Shown: positions 9,272 through 18,209, counted from the first letter of the stretch. The stretch: DNA of 64,000 nucleotides from Haloarcula halobia (GCF_029338255.1 NZ_CP119787.1:1488001-1552000); one strand, 5' to 3'. Program-made: numbers and translations. Notes: generated by a model from the sequence alone, not told the origin.

Positions 9272-10327
9272 GTGACTGTATCCAATTCACGCCGACTGCT
9301 GGTCCCTGTCGCCGATTCCGTGACGGTGCGAAACACCGTCGCCTACGCCATCGACCAGGCCGGGGTGCTCCGGCGGGACGGCGACGCACCGGTGGAGCTC
9401 CACTTCGTCGTCGTCCCGGGGACCCGTGCCGTCGATCCCGACGCCCCGGAAGAACTGGGCGCGGCGACCGACCTGCTCGACCGCGTCGCCGTCTGGACCG
9501 ACGAGGACCTCGGGGGCGACCCCCCCGAGGGGCTCTCGGTGACCCTCGAGGTGGTCGGCGCCGACCGCTACCTGTTCAGTCCGGGCGACTACGCCGACGT
9601 CCTCCTCGAGTACGCGGCCGAACACGACATCGGCCGGGCGATCCTGGACCCGGAGTACAACCCCGGTGGCGCCGCGCCGATGTTGCGCCCGCTCGAACTC
9701 GAACTCGCCAGAAACGGTCTCGAGATAGAGGAGGCCCCGGTCGAGCGCGAGGCCCGACAGACGGTGCTGGCCCGCGCGGCGACGCTCCCGAAGTACGTGA
9801 GCGTCTTCGCCGCCTCGTACCTGTTTTACCTGCTGTTGAGCCCGTGGAAACCCCTGGACTTCTTCACGGGCGCGATAACCGCCACGCTGGTCTCGGCGCT
9901 GCTGGCGCCAATCGCCTTCAGCAAGCAACCGTCCATCACGCGCCTGCCCGTCCAGCTGGCCCGGATGGTCGTCTACGTCCCCTACCTGCTGTGGGAGATC
10001 GCCCTGGCGAACCTCCACATCGCGAAGGTGGTCCTGCACCCGTCGCTGCCTATCGACCCCACCGTCGTCCGCTACCGGGCGGCCGTCTGGGGCGACGTCC
10101 CGGTCACGACGCTCGCGAACAGCATCACGCTCACGCCGGGGACGCTGACGATAGACGTCACTGACCGCGCCTTCGACGTCCACGCCCTGACCGACAGCTC
10201 CCGGGCGGACCTCCTGGACGGCAGCCTCGAGCGGGCGGTCCGGTTCGTCTTCTACGGGCGCGAGGCCGCCGCCATCGCCTCGCCCGAGGAGCGCGGCGAC
10301 GGCGAGGAGGTGACGTACGATGGTTGA
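9272..10327 (+). CDS. mnhE: Monovalent cation/H+ antiporter subunit E with N-terminal UspA-like domain
   Basis: A 351-residue fusion. Residues 1-150 form a UspA-like alpha/beta domain (RLLVPVADSVTVRNTVAYA..., EHDIGRAILDPEY), and residues 170-330 are a MrpE/MnhE domain with two membrane helices and VWGDVPVTTLANSITLTPGTLTIDV. MrpE is an accessory subunit of the multisubunit Na+/H+ antiporter. The GTG at 9272 begins the Usp strand. The Usp domain keeps no clear GxxGx9GS ATP motif. First gene of the nine-gene Mrp operon; the next gene overlaps by 8 bases, with GGAGGTG upstream of it. Confidence 0.88.
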   Translation: MTVSNSRRLLVPVADSVTVRNTVAYAIDQAGVLRRDGDAPVELHFVVVPGTRAVDPDAPEELGAATDLLDRVAVWTDEDLGGDPPEGLSVTLEVVGADRYLFSPGDYADVLLEYAAEHDIGRAILDPEYNPGGAAPMLRPLELELARNGLEIEEAPVEREARQTVLARAATLPKYVSVFAASYLFYLLLSPWKPLDFFTGAITATLVSALLAPIAFSKQPSITRLPVQLARMVVYVPYLLWEIALANLHIAKVVLHPSLPIDPTVVRYRAAVWGDVPVTTLANSITLTPGTLTIDVTDRAFDVHALTDSSRADLLDGSLERAVRFVFYGREAAAIASPEERGDGEEVTYDG

Positions 10328-10595
10328 GTTCGAGACGGCGCTGCTGGTCATCGCGGGGGCGTTCGTCGTCTTCGCCATCGTCTCGCTGTACCGGGTCTTC
10401 GCCGGCCCGACGCCGTTCGACCGCATCATCGCCGTCAACGTCGTCGGGACGAACACCGTCATCGCCATCTCGCTGGTCGCCGGCGCGTTCGACCAGTCGG
10501 TGTTCCTCGACGTGGCGCTGGTCTATGCCCTGCTGAACTTCCTGCTCTCTATCGCGTTCTCGAAGTTCACCGTCGAGCGGGGTGGTGTGCTGTGA
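10320..10595 (+). CDS. mnhF: Monovalent cation/H+ antiporter subunit F
   Basis: A 91-residue protein with three predicted membrane helices, matching MrpF: RVFAGPTPFDRIIAVNVVG between helices 1 and 2 is the family signature, and the last helix has YALLNFLLSIAFSKF. It is a membrane subunit of the Mrp Na+/H+ antiporter. A GAGGAGGTG ribosome site overlaps the end of mnhE and the start codon overlaps it by 8 bases, so translation is coupled. Confidence 0.9.
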   Translation: MVEFETALLVIAGAFVVFAIVSLYRVFAGPTPFDRIIAVNVVGTNTVIAISLVAGAFDQSVFLDVALVYALLNFLLSIAFSKFTVERGGVL

Positions 10596-10912
10596 CGCCG
10601 ACCGAGTGGGCCATCGTCGCGCTTGCGGCGCTGGGCGCCTTCTTCGGCGGTGTCGCGGCCATCGGCATCGTCCGTCTACCGGACGTGTACACACGCGCCC
10701 ACGCGGCCTCCAAGAGCGACACGCTGGGGGCGGTCCTCGCGCTCGCGGCCGTCGCGCTGGCCATCCAGACGAACCTCTCGACCGTCAAGGCCGTGTTCCT
10801 GCTCCTGTTTATGTTCCTGACGAACCCGACGGCCGCCCACGCCATCGCGCGTGCCGCGGCCGACCAGGGCATCCAGCCGTGGACCGTCGAGGACGGGGAG
10901 GGTGACCGATGA
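10592..10912 (+). CDS. mnhG: Monovalent cation/H+ antiporter subunit G
   Basis: A 106-residue, three-helix MrpG/PhaG protein. The signature GIVRLPDVYTRAHAASKSDTLG lies between helices 1 and 2, and the C-terminus has FMFLTNPTAAHAIARAA, both typical. A GTG start overlaps the mnhF stop by 4 bases. Subunit of the Mrp complex at the membrane. Confidence 0.92.
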   Translation: MTPTEWAIVALAALGAFFGGVAAIGIVRLPDVYTRAHAASKSDTLGAVLALAAVALAIQTNLSTVKAVFLLLFMFLTNPTAAHAIARAAADQGIQPWTVEDGEGDR

Positions 10913-11448
10913 CGCTGACGCTCGTCGAGGCGGCGCTCATCGTCTTCGTCGTCGCCTGTGCGCTGGGTGCGGCGCTGTTGCGGGACCTCCTCTCGTCGGT
11001 CATCGCCTTCGCGGCCTACAGCCTCGGGGTCTCTATCATCTGGGTCATCCTCCAGGCGCCCGACGTGGGGTTGACCGAGGCGGCCGTCGGCGCCGGCATC
11101 ATGACCATCCTGTTCCTGCTGGCGATGGCAAACACCGTTCGCCCGGACGAATCCCGGCGCTTCGAGTCGGTCCGGCTGCGGACGGTCGTCGGCGTCGGCG
11201 CGTTCGTCGTCGTCCTCGGTGCGACGATACCCTCGCTGCCGGCCATCGGCGACCCGACGGCCCCGGTGGTCGCCGGCGAGGTGACCCAGTACTACATCGC
11301 CAACGCCTACGAGGAGACGGGCGTACACAACGCCGTGACGGCGGTGCTCGCGGCCTACCGTGGGTTCGACACGCTCGGCGAGGCCGTGGTGGTCTTCGTC
11401 GCCGGCGTGGCCGCGCTGTCGGTCCTCCGGCAGGAGGTGTTCGCATGA
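10909..11448 (+). CDS. DUF4040 / MrpB-N-type subunit of cation/H+ antiporter
   Basis: A 179-residue membrane protein of COG1563 type (DUF4040, the module that in bacterial MrpA forms the region after the NuoL-like part). LLRDLLSSVIAFAAYSLGVSIIWVIL and QAPDVGLTEAAVGAGIMTILFL mark the conserved core. In archaea the long MrpA is split and this gene supplies one piece. Overlaps mnhG by 4 bases and mnhB by 4 bases. The periplasmic loop around residues 115-150 is family variable. Confidence 0.85.
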   Translation: MTLTLVEAALIVFVVACALGAALLRDLLSSVIAFAAYSLGVSIIWVILQAPDVGLTEAAVGAGIMTILFLLAMANTVRPDESRRFESVRLRTVVGVGAFVVVLGATIPSLPAIGDPTAPVVAGEVTQYYIANAYEETGVHNAVTAVLAAYRGFDTLGEAVVVFVAGVAALSVLRQEVFA

Positions 11449-11918
11449 GCGCCGACGACCAGCCCGGACTCTACGTCGAGAGCACCATCATCATGACGAC
11501 GGTGCGGGTCGTCTCGCCGTTCGTCCTCACCTTCGCCCTGTTCGTGATGTTCCACGGGGCCGATTCGCCCGGCGGCGGGTTCCAGGGCGGGGTCATCGCC
11601 GGCGCGACGGTGATGATGCTCGCGTTCGCCTACGGCATCGAAACCACTCGCGAGTGGGTCGACGTGCGTGTCATCGCGGCGCTGGCCTCCGGCGGCGTCC
11701 TCACGTTCGCCGCCATCGGCCTGGGTGCCATCGCGCTGGGCGGAAACTTCCTCCAGTACGACGAGTACCTGTTCATCTACAAGGAGGCCAGCAAGTACGG
11801 TATCGAACTTGTCGAACTGGGCATCGGCGCCATCGTCGCGAGCGTCGCCATCGGCCTGTTTTTCCTCCTGGCGGCTGGCTACGGCCACGTCGTCGACGGC
11901 GAGGGAGGTGAGGCATGA
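11445..11918 (+). CDS. mnhB: Monovalent cation/H+ antiporter subunit B (MnhB domain)
   Basis: A 157-residue MnhB-domain protein with four helices. FVMFHGADSPGGGFQGGVIAGATVMM is the diagnostic motif (HG...PGGGFQGG). The start at 11445 was picked because CAGGAGGTG stands 7-15 bases upstream and it overlaps the previous gene by 4 bases; an in-frame reading further upstream is only the shadow of the preceding genes. Membrane subunit of the Mrp complex. Confidence 0.9.
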   Translation: MSADDQPGLYVESTIIMTTVRVVSPFVLTFALFVMFHGADSPGGGFQGGVIAGATVMMLAFAYGIETTREWVDVRVIAALASGGVLTFAAIGLGAIALGGNFLQYDEYLFIYKEASKYGIELVELGIGAIVASVAIGLFFLLAAGYGHVVDGEGGEA

Positions 11919-12274
11919 TACTCGACCTGCTCCAGACCCACTACAACTACTACGCGGTGGTCGTCCTGCTGGGTATCGGCCTGTACATGCTCGTCGATTC
12001 GGACAACCTCGTCAAGAAGGTCATCGGGATGAACATCTTCCAGACGGGCATCTTCCTGTTTTTCATCACGCTGGCCTTCCGGGCCGGGGGCAATCCGCCG
12101 GTCATCACGGAGGGCGGGGGTCCCTATGTCAGCCCGCTGCCCCACGTCCTCATCCTGACCGCCATCGTCGTGGGGGTGAGCCTGACGGCGGTGGCGCTGG
12201 CGCTCATCATCCGCATCTACTCGGAGTACGGGACGCTGGACGAAGAGACCCTCAAACAGCTCTACTATGATTGA
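11915..12274 (+). CDS. mnhC: Monovalent cation/H+ antiporter subunit C (NuoK-like)
   Basis: A 119-residue, three-helix NuoK/MrpC-type protein: GIGLYMLVDSDNLVKKVIGMNIFQTGIFLFF and PLPHVLILTAIVVGVSLTAVALAL are family-specific, with the buried acidic residues expected for the antiporter core. GGGAGGTGAGGC directly precedes the ATG, which overlaps mnhB by 4 bases. It overlaps the next gene by 8 bases. Confidence 0.92.
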   Translation: MILDLLQTHYNYYAVVVLLGIGLYMLVDSDNLVKKVIGMNIFQTGIFLFFITLAFRAGGNPPVITEGGGPYVSPLPHVLILTAIVVGVSLTAVALALIIRIYSEYGTLDEETLKQLYYD

Positions 12275-13766
12275 ACAACTCCCCGTCTTACTGGTCGTCG
12301 TCCCCATCGTCGGCGGTGCGGTACCGCTGGTGGCGAGTCTCGTCTCCGACCGTGCTGGCTGGCCCATCGCGACCCTCACGCTCGCGGTCCACACCGCACT
12401 CGCGGGGTGGCTCGCGTGGTCGGTCGGGACCGGCGGGACGATCGACTACGCGGTCGGCGACTTCGCCATCCCCTACGGCATCGAACTCGTGGTCGACGGC
12501 CTCTCGGCGGCCGTCGTCCTGCTCATCAGCGTGGTCGCTCTCGGGCTACTCGCCTACGCGCGCAGGGCGGGTCCGCGCTCGAACGCCTTCTACAGCCAGT
12601 ATCTCCTGCTCGTGACCGGTCTCTCCGGGATGGCGGTCACCGGCGACGTGTTCAACCTCTATGTCTTCCTCGAGATCACCGGGCTTGCGGCCTACGGCCT
12701 GGTCGCCAGCGGCCGGGAAGCCAGCGCTGCCGTCGCCGCGCTGAAGTACCTCATCATCGGGACGGTCGGCGCGTCGCTGTACCTGCTGGGCGTCGGCTAC
12801 CTGCTGGCGGTGACGGGGACGCTGAACATGGCCGACCTCGCGGGCAAACTCGCGGCCATCGGCTACGGATCGCCGCTCGTCCTGACTGCCTTCGCGCTCA
12901 TGGTCGGCGGCCTGACGGTCAAGGTCGCGCTCTTCCCGCTGCACACCTGGCAACCCGACGCCTACGCCAACGCACCGGATACGGTGAGCGCGTTCATCTC
13001 GGCGCTGGTCTCTACCGTCGCGGCGTACGCGCTCGTTCGCGTGCTCTTTTCGGTGTTCACCGTCGACTTCCTCACGGCGGTGCCGGTGGCGCGCTGGACG
13101 CTCGTCGGCCTGGCCTGCGTGAGCATCGTCGCCGGCAGCGCCCTGGCCGTCTCCCAGACCAACGTCCAGCGGATGCTGGCGTACTCCTCGGTCTCCCAGT
13201 TCGGCCTCGTCGTCGCCGGGTTCGCCATCGCGACGCCCACCGCGGTCGTCGGTGCGACGATCCACCTGCTGGGCCACGCCGTGATGAAGGGGGGCCTCTT
13301 TGCCGCCACCGGCGTCATCGAGCGCGAGACGGGCGCGTCGACGGTCGGCGGGTACGCCGGACTGGGAAGTCGGGTGCCCGTCGGCGCGGCGAGTTTCGCC
13401 GGCCTCGCGCTGGCGATGGTCGGCGTCCCCCCGGCCATCGGCTTCGTCGGCAAGTGGTACATCGTCGTCGGCGCCGTCCGGGCGGAGATATGGCCCGTCG
13501 TCGTCGTCCTGCTGGCGAGCACGCTGCTGACGCTCGCGTACTTCGCGAAACTGGTCGAGCGGCTCTACTTCGCCGAACCGACGATCTACGAGGGCGACGA
13601 CGACGCCGGGGCCGCACCGGTCGCAGACGGCGGTGAGAGCCCTGTCTCGGCCGGGATGCTCGCCGTCGTCGTCGGCGCGGCCGTCCTCGCCGTCGCGCTC
13701 GTCGCCGCCGTCCCGACACTCGAACAGACGCTGCTCGAAACGCTCCCACCGCTCCTGGACCAATGA
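12267..13766 (+). CDS. mnhD: Proton-conducting antiporter-like subunit D (first copy)
   Basis: A 499-residue protein with about 14 membrane helices, of the NuoN/MrpD family. The channel motif GLTVKVALFPLHTWQPDAYANAP holds the conserved Lys and His, and an earlier helix has FNLYVFLEITGLAAYGL with the conserved Glu. It is one of three NuoL/M/N-like subunits in this operon; together they replace the long MrpA and MrpD of bacteria. Overlaps mnhC by 8 and the next gene by 4 bases. Confidence 0.9.
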   Translation: MIEQLPVLLVVVPIVGGAVPLVASLVSDRAGWPIATLTLAVHTALAGWLAWSVGTGGTIDYAVGDFAIPYGIELVVDGLSAAVVLLISVVALGLLAYARRAGPRSNAFYSQYLLLVTGLSGMAVTGDVFNLYVFLEITGLAAYGLVASGREASAAVAALKYLIIGTVGASLYLLGVGYLLAVTGTLNMADLAGKLAAIGYGSPLVLTAFALMVGGLTVKVALFPLHTWQPDAYANAPDTVSAFISALVSTVAAYALVRVLFSVFTVDFLTAVPVARWTLVGLACVSIVAGSALAVSQTNVQRMLAYSSVSQFGLVVAGFAIATPTAVVGATIHLLGHAVMKGGLFAATGVIERETGASTVGGYAGLGSRVPVGAASFAGLALAMVGVPPAIGFVGKWYIVVGAVRAEIWPVVVVLLASTLLTLAYFAKLVERLYFAEPTIYEGDDDAGAAPVADGGESPVSAGMLAVVVGAAVLAVALVAAVPTLEQTLLETLPPLLDQ

Positions 13767-15460
13767 CAGACGTCGCCTCACTCAGACCCCTGCTCGCCGT
13801 GCTCGTGTCGGCCGTAGCGATCCCAGTCATCCTCTCGTTCAAGGAGCGCCCGAACGTCCGCGAGGGCGTCACCATCGCCGTCGCGCTCGCGAAGTTCGGC
13901 GTCGTCGCGAGCATGGTCCCCGGCGTGCTCTCGGGCACCCGCTATGTCTTCTCGATCGGTCAGTTCGCGACCGGCATCGAACTCGCTCTCCGCGTGGACC
14001 CGCTTGGCCTCCTGTTTGGCCTGCTCGCGAGTCTGCTCTGGATCGTCACGAGCTTCTACTCCATCGGCTACATGCGTGGGCTGAACGAACACGCCCAGAC
14101 GCGCTACTTCGCGGCCTTCGCCGCGAGTCTCGCCTCCGCTATCGGCGTCGCGTTCTCCGCGAACCTCCTGACACTGTTTGTCTTCTACGAACTCCTGACC
14201 GTCTCGACGTACCCACTCGTGACCCACGACGAGACGCCACAGGCCCGCGCGGCCGGCCGGAAGTACCTCGCGTACACCTTCGGCGGCGGCGTCGCCGTCC
14301 TCGGTGGCACCGTCCTCGTGTTCTTCCTCACCGGGACCGGGGTGACCGGGGGCACGACGGCGTTCACGCCCGGGGGAATCGCCGCCCTCGCGACCGCCGA
14401 CCCGACGCTGGCCCGCGCGGCGTTCGCGCTCCTCGTCGCCGGCTTCGGCGTCAAGGCGGCGCTGATGCCGATGCACTCCTGGCTCCCCGACGCGATGGTC
14501 GCGCCGACGCCCGTCTCGGGCCTGCTGCACGCCGTCGCCGTCGTCAAGAGCGGCGTCTTCGGCATCGCACGCGTCGTGCTCGACGTCTTCGGCCCCGACG
14601 TGATGGCCGACCTCGGCGTCGACCTCCCGCTCGCCGCCGTCGCCGCGTTCACGCTGCTGACCGCGAGCGTCATCGCCCTCCGCAAGGACAACCTCAAGCG
14701 CCGCCTCGCCTACTCGACGATCAGCCAGCTGTCCTACATCGTGCTGGGGCTCGCCTTGCTCGAGGGGCCGGCGCTGGTCGGCGGCCTGCTCCACATCCCC
14801 GCCCACGCGTTCATGAAGCTCACCCTGTTCTTCTGTGCGGGGGCCATCCACGTCGAGACCCACACCGACGACATCAGCGACATGGCCGGCATCGGGAGAC
14901 GGATGCCGCTGACGATGGTCGCCTTCGGCGTCGCGGCGGCCGGGATGGCCGGCATCCCCCTGGTCGCCGGGTTCGTCAGCAAGTGGTACATCATCATCGG
15001 CGCGCTGGAGGGCGGTGGCCTCGTCTTCGCCGCCGCCCTGCTGGTCTCGGGCGTGCTGAACATCGCGTACTTCTGGCCCATCGTCTACCAGGCGTTCTTC
15101 GAGTCGCCCGACTCCTACGACGAGAAACCGCTCCTCGAGGAGGTGCTGGGCGGGCGGACCGCGGTTCGCGCCGACGGCGGCGACGAAGCCGCGACCGACG
15201 CAGAGGGCGAGGAGATTCCCCGGCCCGAACACGTCGACCACCTCGGCAAGCACCACGAGGACCACGATCACCACGGCGGTCCGCCCGCCGACGGCTGGGA
15301 CGACCGCGGCTGGCTCGGCGCCGAGAGCACCTGGTTCATGCTCGCCCCCATCCTGACGGCCGCCACGCTCTCGCTCCTGCTGGGCATCGTCCCCGACACG
15401 GCCGTCTTCCTGCGCATCGTCGAGGCCGTCGTCACCGGCCTCCCGGGGGTGGTGGCCTGA
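13763..15460 (+). CDS. Proton-conducting antiporter-like subunit D (second copy)
   Basis: A 565-residue NuoM/MrpD-like membrane protein. LFVFYELLTVSTYPLVTHDETPQA and GFGVKAALMPMHSWLPDAM carry the conserved Glu, Lys and His of the proton channel. A long hydrophilic loop around residues 450-515 is rich in acidic residues and contains a His/Asp cluster (GKHHEDHDHHGG), possibly metal-binding, before the final helices. Cotranscribed: 4-base overlap upstream, and the stop overlaps the next ATG by one base. Confidence 0.9.
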   Translation: MTDVASLRPLLAVLVSAVAIPVILSFKERPNVREGVTIAVALAKFGVVASMVPGVLSGTRYVFSIGQFATGIELALRVDPLGLLFGLLASLLWIVTSFYSIGYMRGLNEHAQTRYFAAFAASLASAIGVAFSANLLTLFVFYELLTVSTYPLVTHDETPQARAAGRKYLAYTFGGGVAVLGGTVLVFFLTGTGVTGGTTAFTPGGIAALATADPTLARAAFALLVAGFGVKAALMPMHSWLPDAMVAPTPVSGLLHAVAVVKSGVFGIARVVLDVFGPDVMADLGVDLPLAAVAAFTLLTASVIALRKDNLKRRLAYSTISQLSYIVLGLALLEGPALVGGLLHIPAHAFMKLTLFFCAGAIHVETHTDDISDMAGIGRRMPLTMVAFGVAAAGMAGIPLVAGFVSKWYIIIGALEGGGLVFAAALLVSGVLNIAYFWPIVYQAFFESPDSYDEKPLLEEVLGGRTAVRADGGDEAATDAEGEEIPRPEHVDHLGKHHEDHDHHGGPPADGWDDRGWLGAESTWFMLAPILTAATLSLLLGIVPDTAVFLRIVEAVVTGLPGVVA

Positions 15461-17235
15461 TGTCGACGCTGACGCTCCTCCCGCCGGTGGTCGTCGTGCT
15501 GGCGACGGCGATCCTCGTCGGGGTGCTCCCCCGGAAACCTGCCCACGCGCTCGGTGCCGCCGTCCCCGCGCTGGCCGTCCCGTGGTCGCTTTCAGTTCCC
15601 GCCGGGACCCATCTCCAGACGACGTTCCTGGGCTTCCAGGTCGCCTTCCTCAACGTCGACGAGTTCTCGCGGCTGATGGGCCTCATCTTCGGCATCATCG
15701 GCACCGTGGCGGTACTGTACTCCTACGCGAGCGAGGCCGAGTCGGTCCAGACGGCGTTCGCGCTCTCGTACGTGGGGACGAGCTTCGGGGCCGTCTTCGC
15801 CGGCGACTGGCTCACGCTCCTCTTCTTCTGGGAGCTGATGGCCGTCACGAGCACGCTGCTGGTCTGGCACTACCGCGGCGTCGCCGTCCGCGCGGGCTTT
15901 CGCTACGCCCTGCTGCACGGCATCGGCGGGACGCTCCTGATGGCCGCCATCCTCCAGCACTACGTCGTCCAGGGGACCTTCATGTTCACCGGCGACGGGA
16001 TCACGGCGGGGCTCCCCGCGGCGCTGGCGGCCGTCGGCATCGGCGTCAACGTCGGGTTCATCGGCCTGCACGCCTGGCTGCCCGACACCTACCCGCGCCC
16101 GCACATCGCCGCCAGCGTGTTCCTCTGTGTCTTCACCACGAAGACCGGCGTCTACGGGATGTACCGGGCGTTCCCCGAGGGCAACGTCGCCATCGCGTAC
16201 ATGGGCGGCGGGATGGCCGTCTTCGGCGCGATGTTCGCGCTGTTCCAGAACGACATGCGCCGCCTGCTCTCCTATCACATCCAGTCCCAGGTCGGCTACA
16301 TGGTCGCCGGCGTCGGCATCGGGACGACGCTGGCCCAGGCCGGCGCGTTCGCCCACGTCTACAACCACATCCTCTACAAGGCGCTGCTCTTCATGACCGC
16401 CGGCGTCGTCATCTACCGCACCGGGAACGAGAACCTGAAGAAACTCGGCGGCCTCGCCCGCGAGATGCCCATCACCGCCGTCGCGTTCACCGTGGCGGCG
16501 CTCTCTATCGCCGGCTTCCCCGGCTTCAACGGCTTCGTCAGCAAGGGCATCGTCATCGCCGGCGCGCACTACGACTTCGTGACGGGCCCCATCACGCTCG
16601 GCACCGAGCGCACGACGCTCGAGTGGCTCCTCCTGCTCGGGGGCGTCGGCACGTTCATGTCGTTCATCAAGTTCGGCTACTACGCCTTCTTCCACGGCGA
16701 GTACGACGGCACCGTGAAGGACGCCAACCGCGGCCAGACCGTCGCGATGGTGGCCGTCGCGGTTCTGTGTGTCGGCTACGGCCTCCTCCCGGGGACGCTG
16801 TTCGGCATCCTCCCCTTCGACGTGACCAGCGAGAGCGTCGTCTCGCACGTCTACGTCACCTACACCACGGGCCACGTCGTCGAGGGACTCGCGCTCGCGA
16901 TCGCGGGCCTCGTCGGCTTCTATGTAACCAAGAAGCCACTCTCGAAACTCGGCCGGGTGCCCGACGTCGACTCGCTGTACAACCCGGCCGTGTTCTACGG
17001 CATGCGCGCGCTCGTCTACGCCACGACGGACCTCTATGCCGCCGTCGACCGGGCGGTGGTCCGGGGGACGGCGGTGACGACGCACGTCGTCTCCGAGCCA
17101 AACGAGGTGGTCCGCCGTCTGCGCGCGTCGGCACAGGACGACGAGTCCTTCGCCTACCCGCTTCGTGCCGGCATCGGGTTCAGCATCCTGGTGCTGGCGG
17201 TGTTCGTCGCGCTCGCGATGCTCGCCCTGTCGTGA
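15460..17235 (+). CDS. Proton-conducting antiporter-like subunit D (third copy)
   Basis: A 591-residue NuoL/M-like membrane protein and the last gene of the Mrp operon. LLFFWELMAVTSTLLVWHYRG has the conserved Glu, GFIGLHAWLPDTYPRPHIAA replaces the usual K-x-P-x-H-x-W channel motif with LHAWLPDTYP, and FTTKTGVYGMYRAF supplies the lysine helix. The start at 15460 overlaps the preceding stop (TGATG). The C-terminal part (residues 480-560) is an amphipathic extension like that of NuoL or MrpA. No terminator-like hairpin directly follows. Confidence 0.88.
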   Translation: MSTLTLLPPVVVVLATAILVGVLPRKPAHALGAAVPALAVPWSLSVPAGTHLQTTFLGFQVAFLNVDEFSRLMGLIFGIIGTVAVLYSYASEAESVQTAFALSYVGTSFGAVFAGDWLTLLFFWELMAVTSTLLVWHYRGVAVRAGFRYALLHGIGGTLLMAAILQHYVVQGTFMFTGDGITAGLPAALAAVGIGVNVGFIGLHAWLPDTYPRPHIAASVFLCVFTTKTGVYGMYRAFPEGNVAIAYMGGGMAVFGAMFALFQNDMRRLLSYHIQSQVGYMVAGVGIGTTLAQAGAFAHVYNHILYKALLFMTAGVVIYRTGNENLKKLGGLAREMPITAVAFTVAALSIAGFPGFNGFVSKGIVIAGAHYDFVTGPITLGTERTTLEWLLLLGGVGTFMSFIKFGYYAFFHGEYDGTVKDANRGQTVAMVAVAVLCVGYGLLPGTLFGILPFDVTSESVVSHVYVTYTTGHVVEGLALAIAGLVGFYVTKKPLSKLGRVPDVDSLYNPAVFYGMRALVYATTDLYAAVDRAVVRGTAVTTHVVSEPNEVVRRLRASAQDDESFAYPLRAGIGFSILVLAVFVALAMLALS

Positions 17236-17388
17236 CCCTTCCGCTCTCCGCTCCTGTCCGTCGGTCGATGGGACTGGCGCCCCACGTCGCGGCACCGTCC
17301 GCACGGATTCGGTGACTGGTAACCGACCCCGTCGTCGATGGGCCACGCTTACCGACGATTGGACAGTTATAGTGACTGTTTACTGAAG

Positions 17389-17411
17389 CCGAATTACTCA
17401 AGGTAATTCGG
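17389..17411. repeat. 9-bp perfect inverted repeat, candidate operator or terminator
   Basis: CCGAATTAC and GTAATTCGG flank a 5-base spacer TCAAG. It sits about 60 bases upstream of the pilin TATA box and 150 bases after the Mrp operon, so it could be a regulator site or an RNA hairpin at the operon end. No T-run follows directly, which favours an operator. Confidence 0.5.
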
Positions 17412-17470
17412 GCTCTTTGGGGCCTAAAAACTCATTTCAAGGCGTAATTGAATCGATGAAGGGTGAGAAG

Positions 17471-17479
17471 GGTATATAT
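17471..17479 (+). promoter_or_regulatory. TATA box of first pilin gene
   Basis: GGTATATAT is a strong TATA element. It lies about 120 bases before the ATG, so the transcript should have a leader of roughly 95 bases. Confidence 0.7.
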
Positions 17480-17497
17480 GCGCTGCAGTCCAAGTAC

Positions 17498-17594
17498 GAG
17501 TCAGCACACCTCCGCGAACAAGGCCCGACTTCCGAACAGTAGGGACTTGTTACCACCGTGCGATACGCACCGCCGGTGTGCGTGGACACAAGAC
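17498..17594 (+). promoter_or_regulatory. Long 5' leader of first pilin gene
   Basis: The predicted transcript begins near 17498. AGCACACCTCC at 17503-17513 lies at its 5' end and GGTGTG at 17575-17580 lies 14 bases before the ATG; CACACC (17505-17510) can pair with GGTGTG. The same arrangement occurs before the second pilin and, with shorter spacing, before two TasA-like genes. The CACCTCC-like string also resembles the anti-Shine-Dalgarno sequence. Confidence 0.45.
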
Positions 17595-18077
17595 ATGAAT
17601 CCGAAACAACTCCTCTCAGACGACGACGCTGTCTCGCCGGTCATCGGCGTCATCCTGATGGTCGCGATCACAGTTATCCTCGCCGCCGTCATCGCAACGT
17701 TCGTCCTCGGTCTCGGTGACCAGATCAGTAATACCGCGCCGCAAGCGAGTTTCTCGTTCGAGTATAACGAAGGTGCCGATGATAACTATGATAATGACGA
17801 CGACGGCGATGGGACGCTGAATATAACCCATGATGGCGGAGACACGATTGAAGCCCAGGACCTTTCGGTTTCAGGTTCTCAAGACGACGGTTCTTGGGGA
17901 GATGATATTTCAGAGATCGACTCCAGCACTGCTCAGTTCGCTGCCACCTCTAAAATTAGCGCCGGAAGCACGCTTACAGTGAACGTTAATTCCGACGATA
18001 CAGTCCGAGTCACCTACCAGGATCCCAGCGGCGGGAGCACGGCCACTCTCGGCAAGTGGGAAGGTCCCGACGCGTAA
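17595..18077 (+). CDS. Archaeal type IV pilin (first)
   Basis: A 160-residue pilin with a class III signal peptide: a short charged leader (MNPKQLLSDDDA), then VSPVIGVILMVAITVILAAVIATFVLG, the PF07790 Pilin_N hydrophobic helix. Prepilin peptidase PibD should cleave just before the hydrophobic stretch. The mature part has PQASFSFEY and a conserved NITHDGGDTIEAQDLSVSG segment shared with the pilin at 19070. Asp-rich insert near residues 60-72. Start fixed by homology with the paralogue. Probably forms adhesive surface pili. Confidence 0.93.
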   Translation: MNPKQLLSDDDAVSPVIGVILMVAITVILAAVIATFVLGLGDQISNTAPQASFSFEYNEGADDNYDNDDDGDGTLNITHDGGDTIEAQDLSVSGSQDDGSWGDDISEIDSSTAQFAATSKISAGSTLTVNVNSDDTVRVTYQDPSGGSTATLGKWEGPDA

Positions 18078-18209
18078 CCACTTCGGTTCCAGTTCTCTGC
18101 GGATTTTCACGAGAAATCTCGGCCACCGCTGGAGTTATTAGTGCGCATCGCGCACCTCCTGGTATCGGATGGTTTCCGGACGAACGGGACGACGGGGTCC
18201 TGCCCAGCA

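Larger units (their letters stand above)
17236..17497. other. Intergenic region with inverted repeat, upstream of pilin gene
   Basis: No gene seen. It holds the 3' flank of the Mrp operon, a perfect 9-bp inverted repeat (17389-17411) and, 60 bases further on, the pilin TATA box. Base composition falls sharply towards AT near 17360-17480, marking the promoter zone. Confidence 0.6.

Noticed and set aside
13778-15274. Long minus-strand frame opposite a Mrp channel subunit
   Set aside because: Complementary to an unmistakable membrane protein in an overlapping operon; composition is typical of shadow frames.
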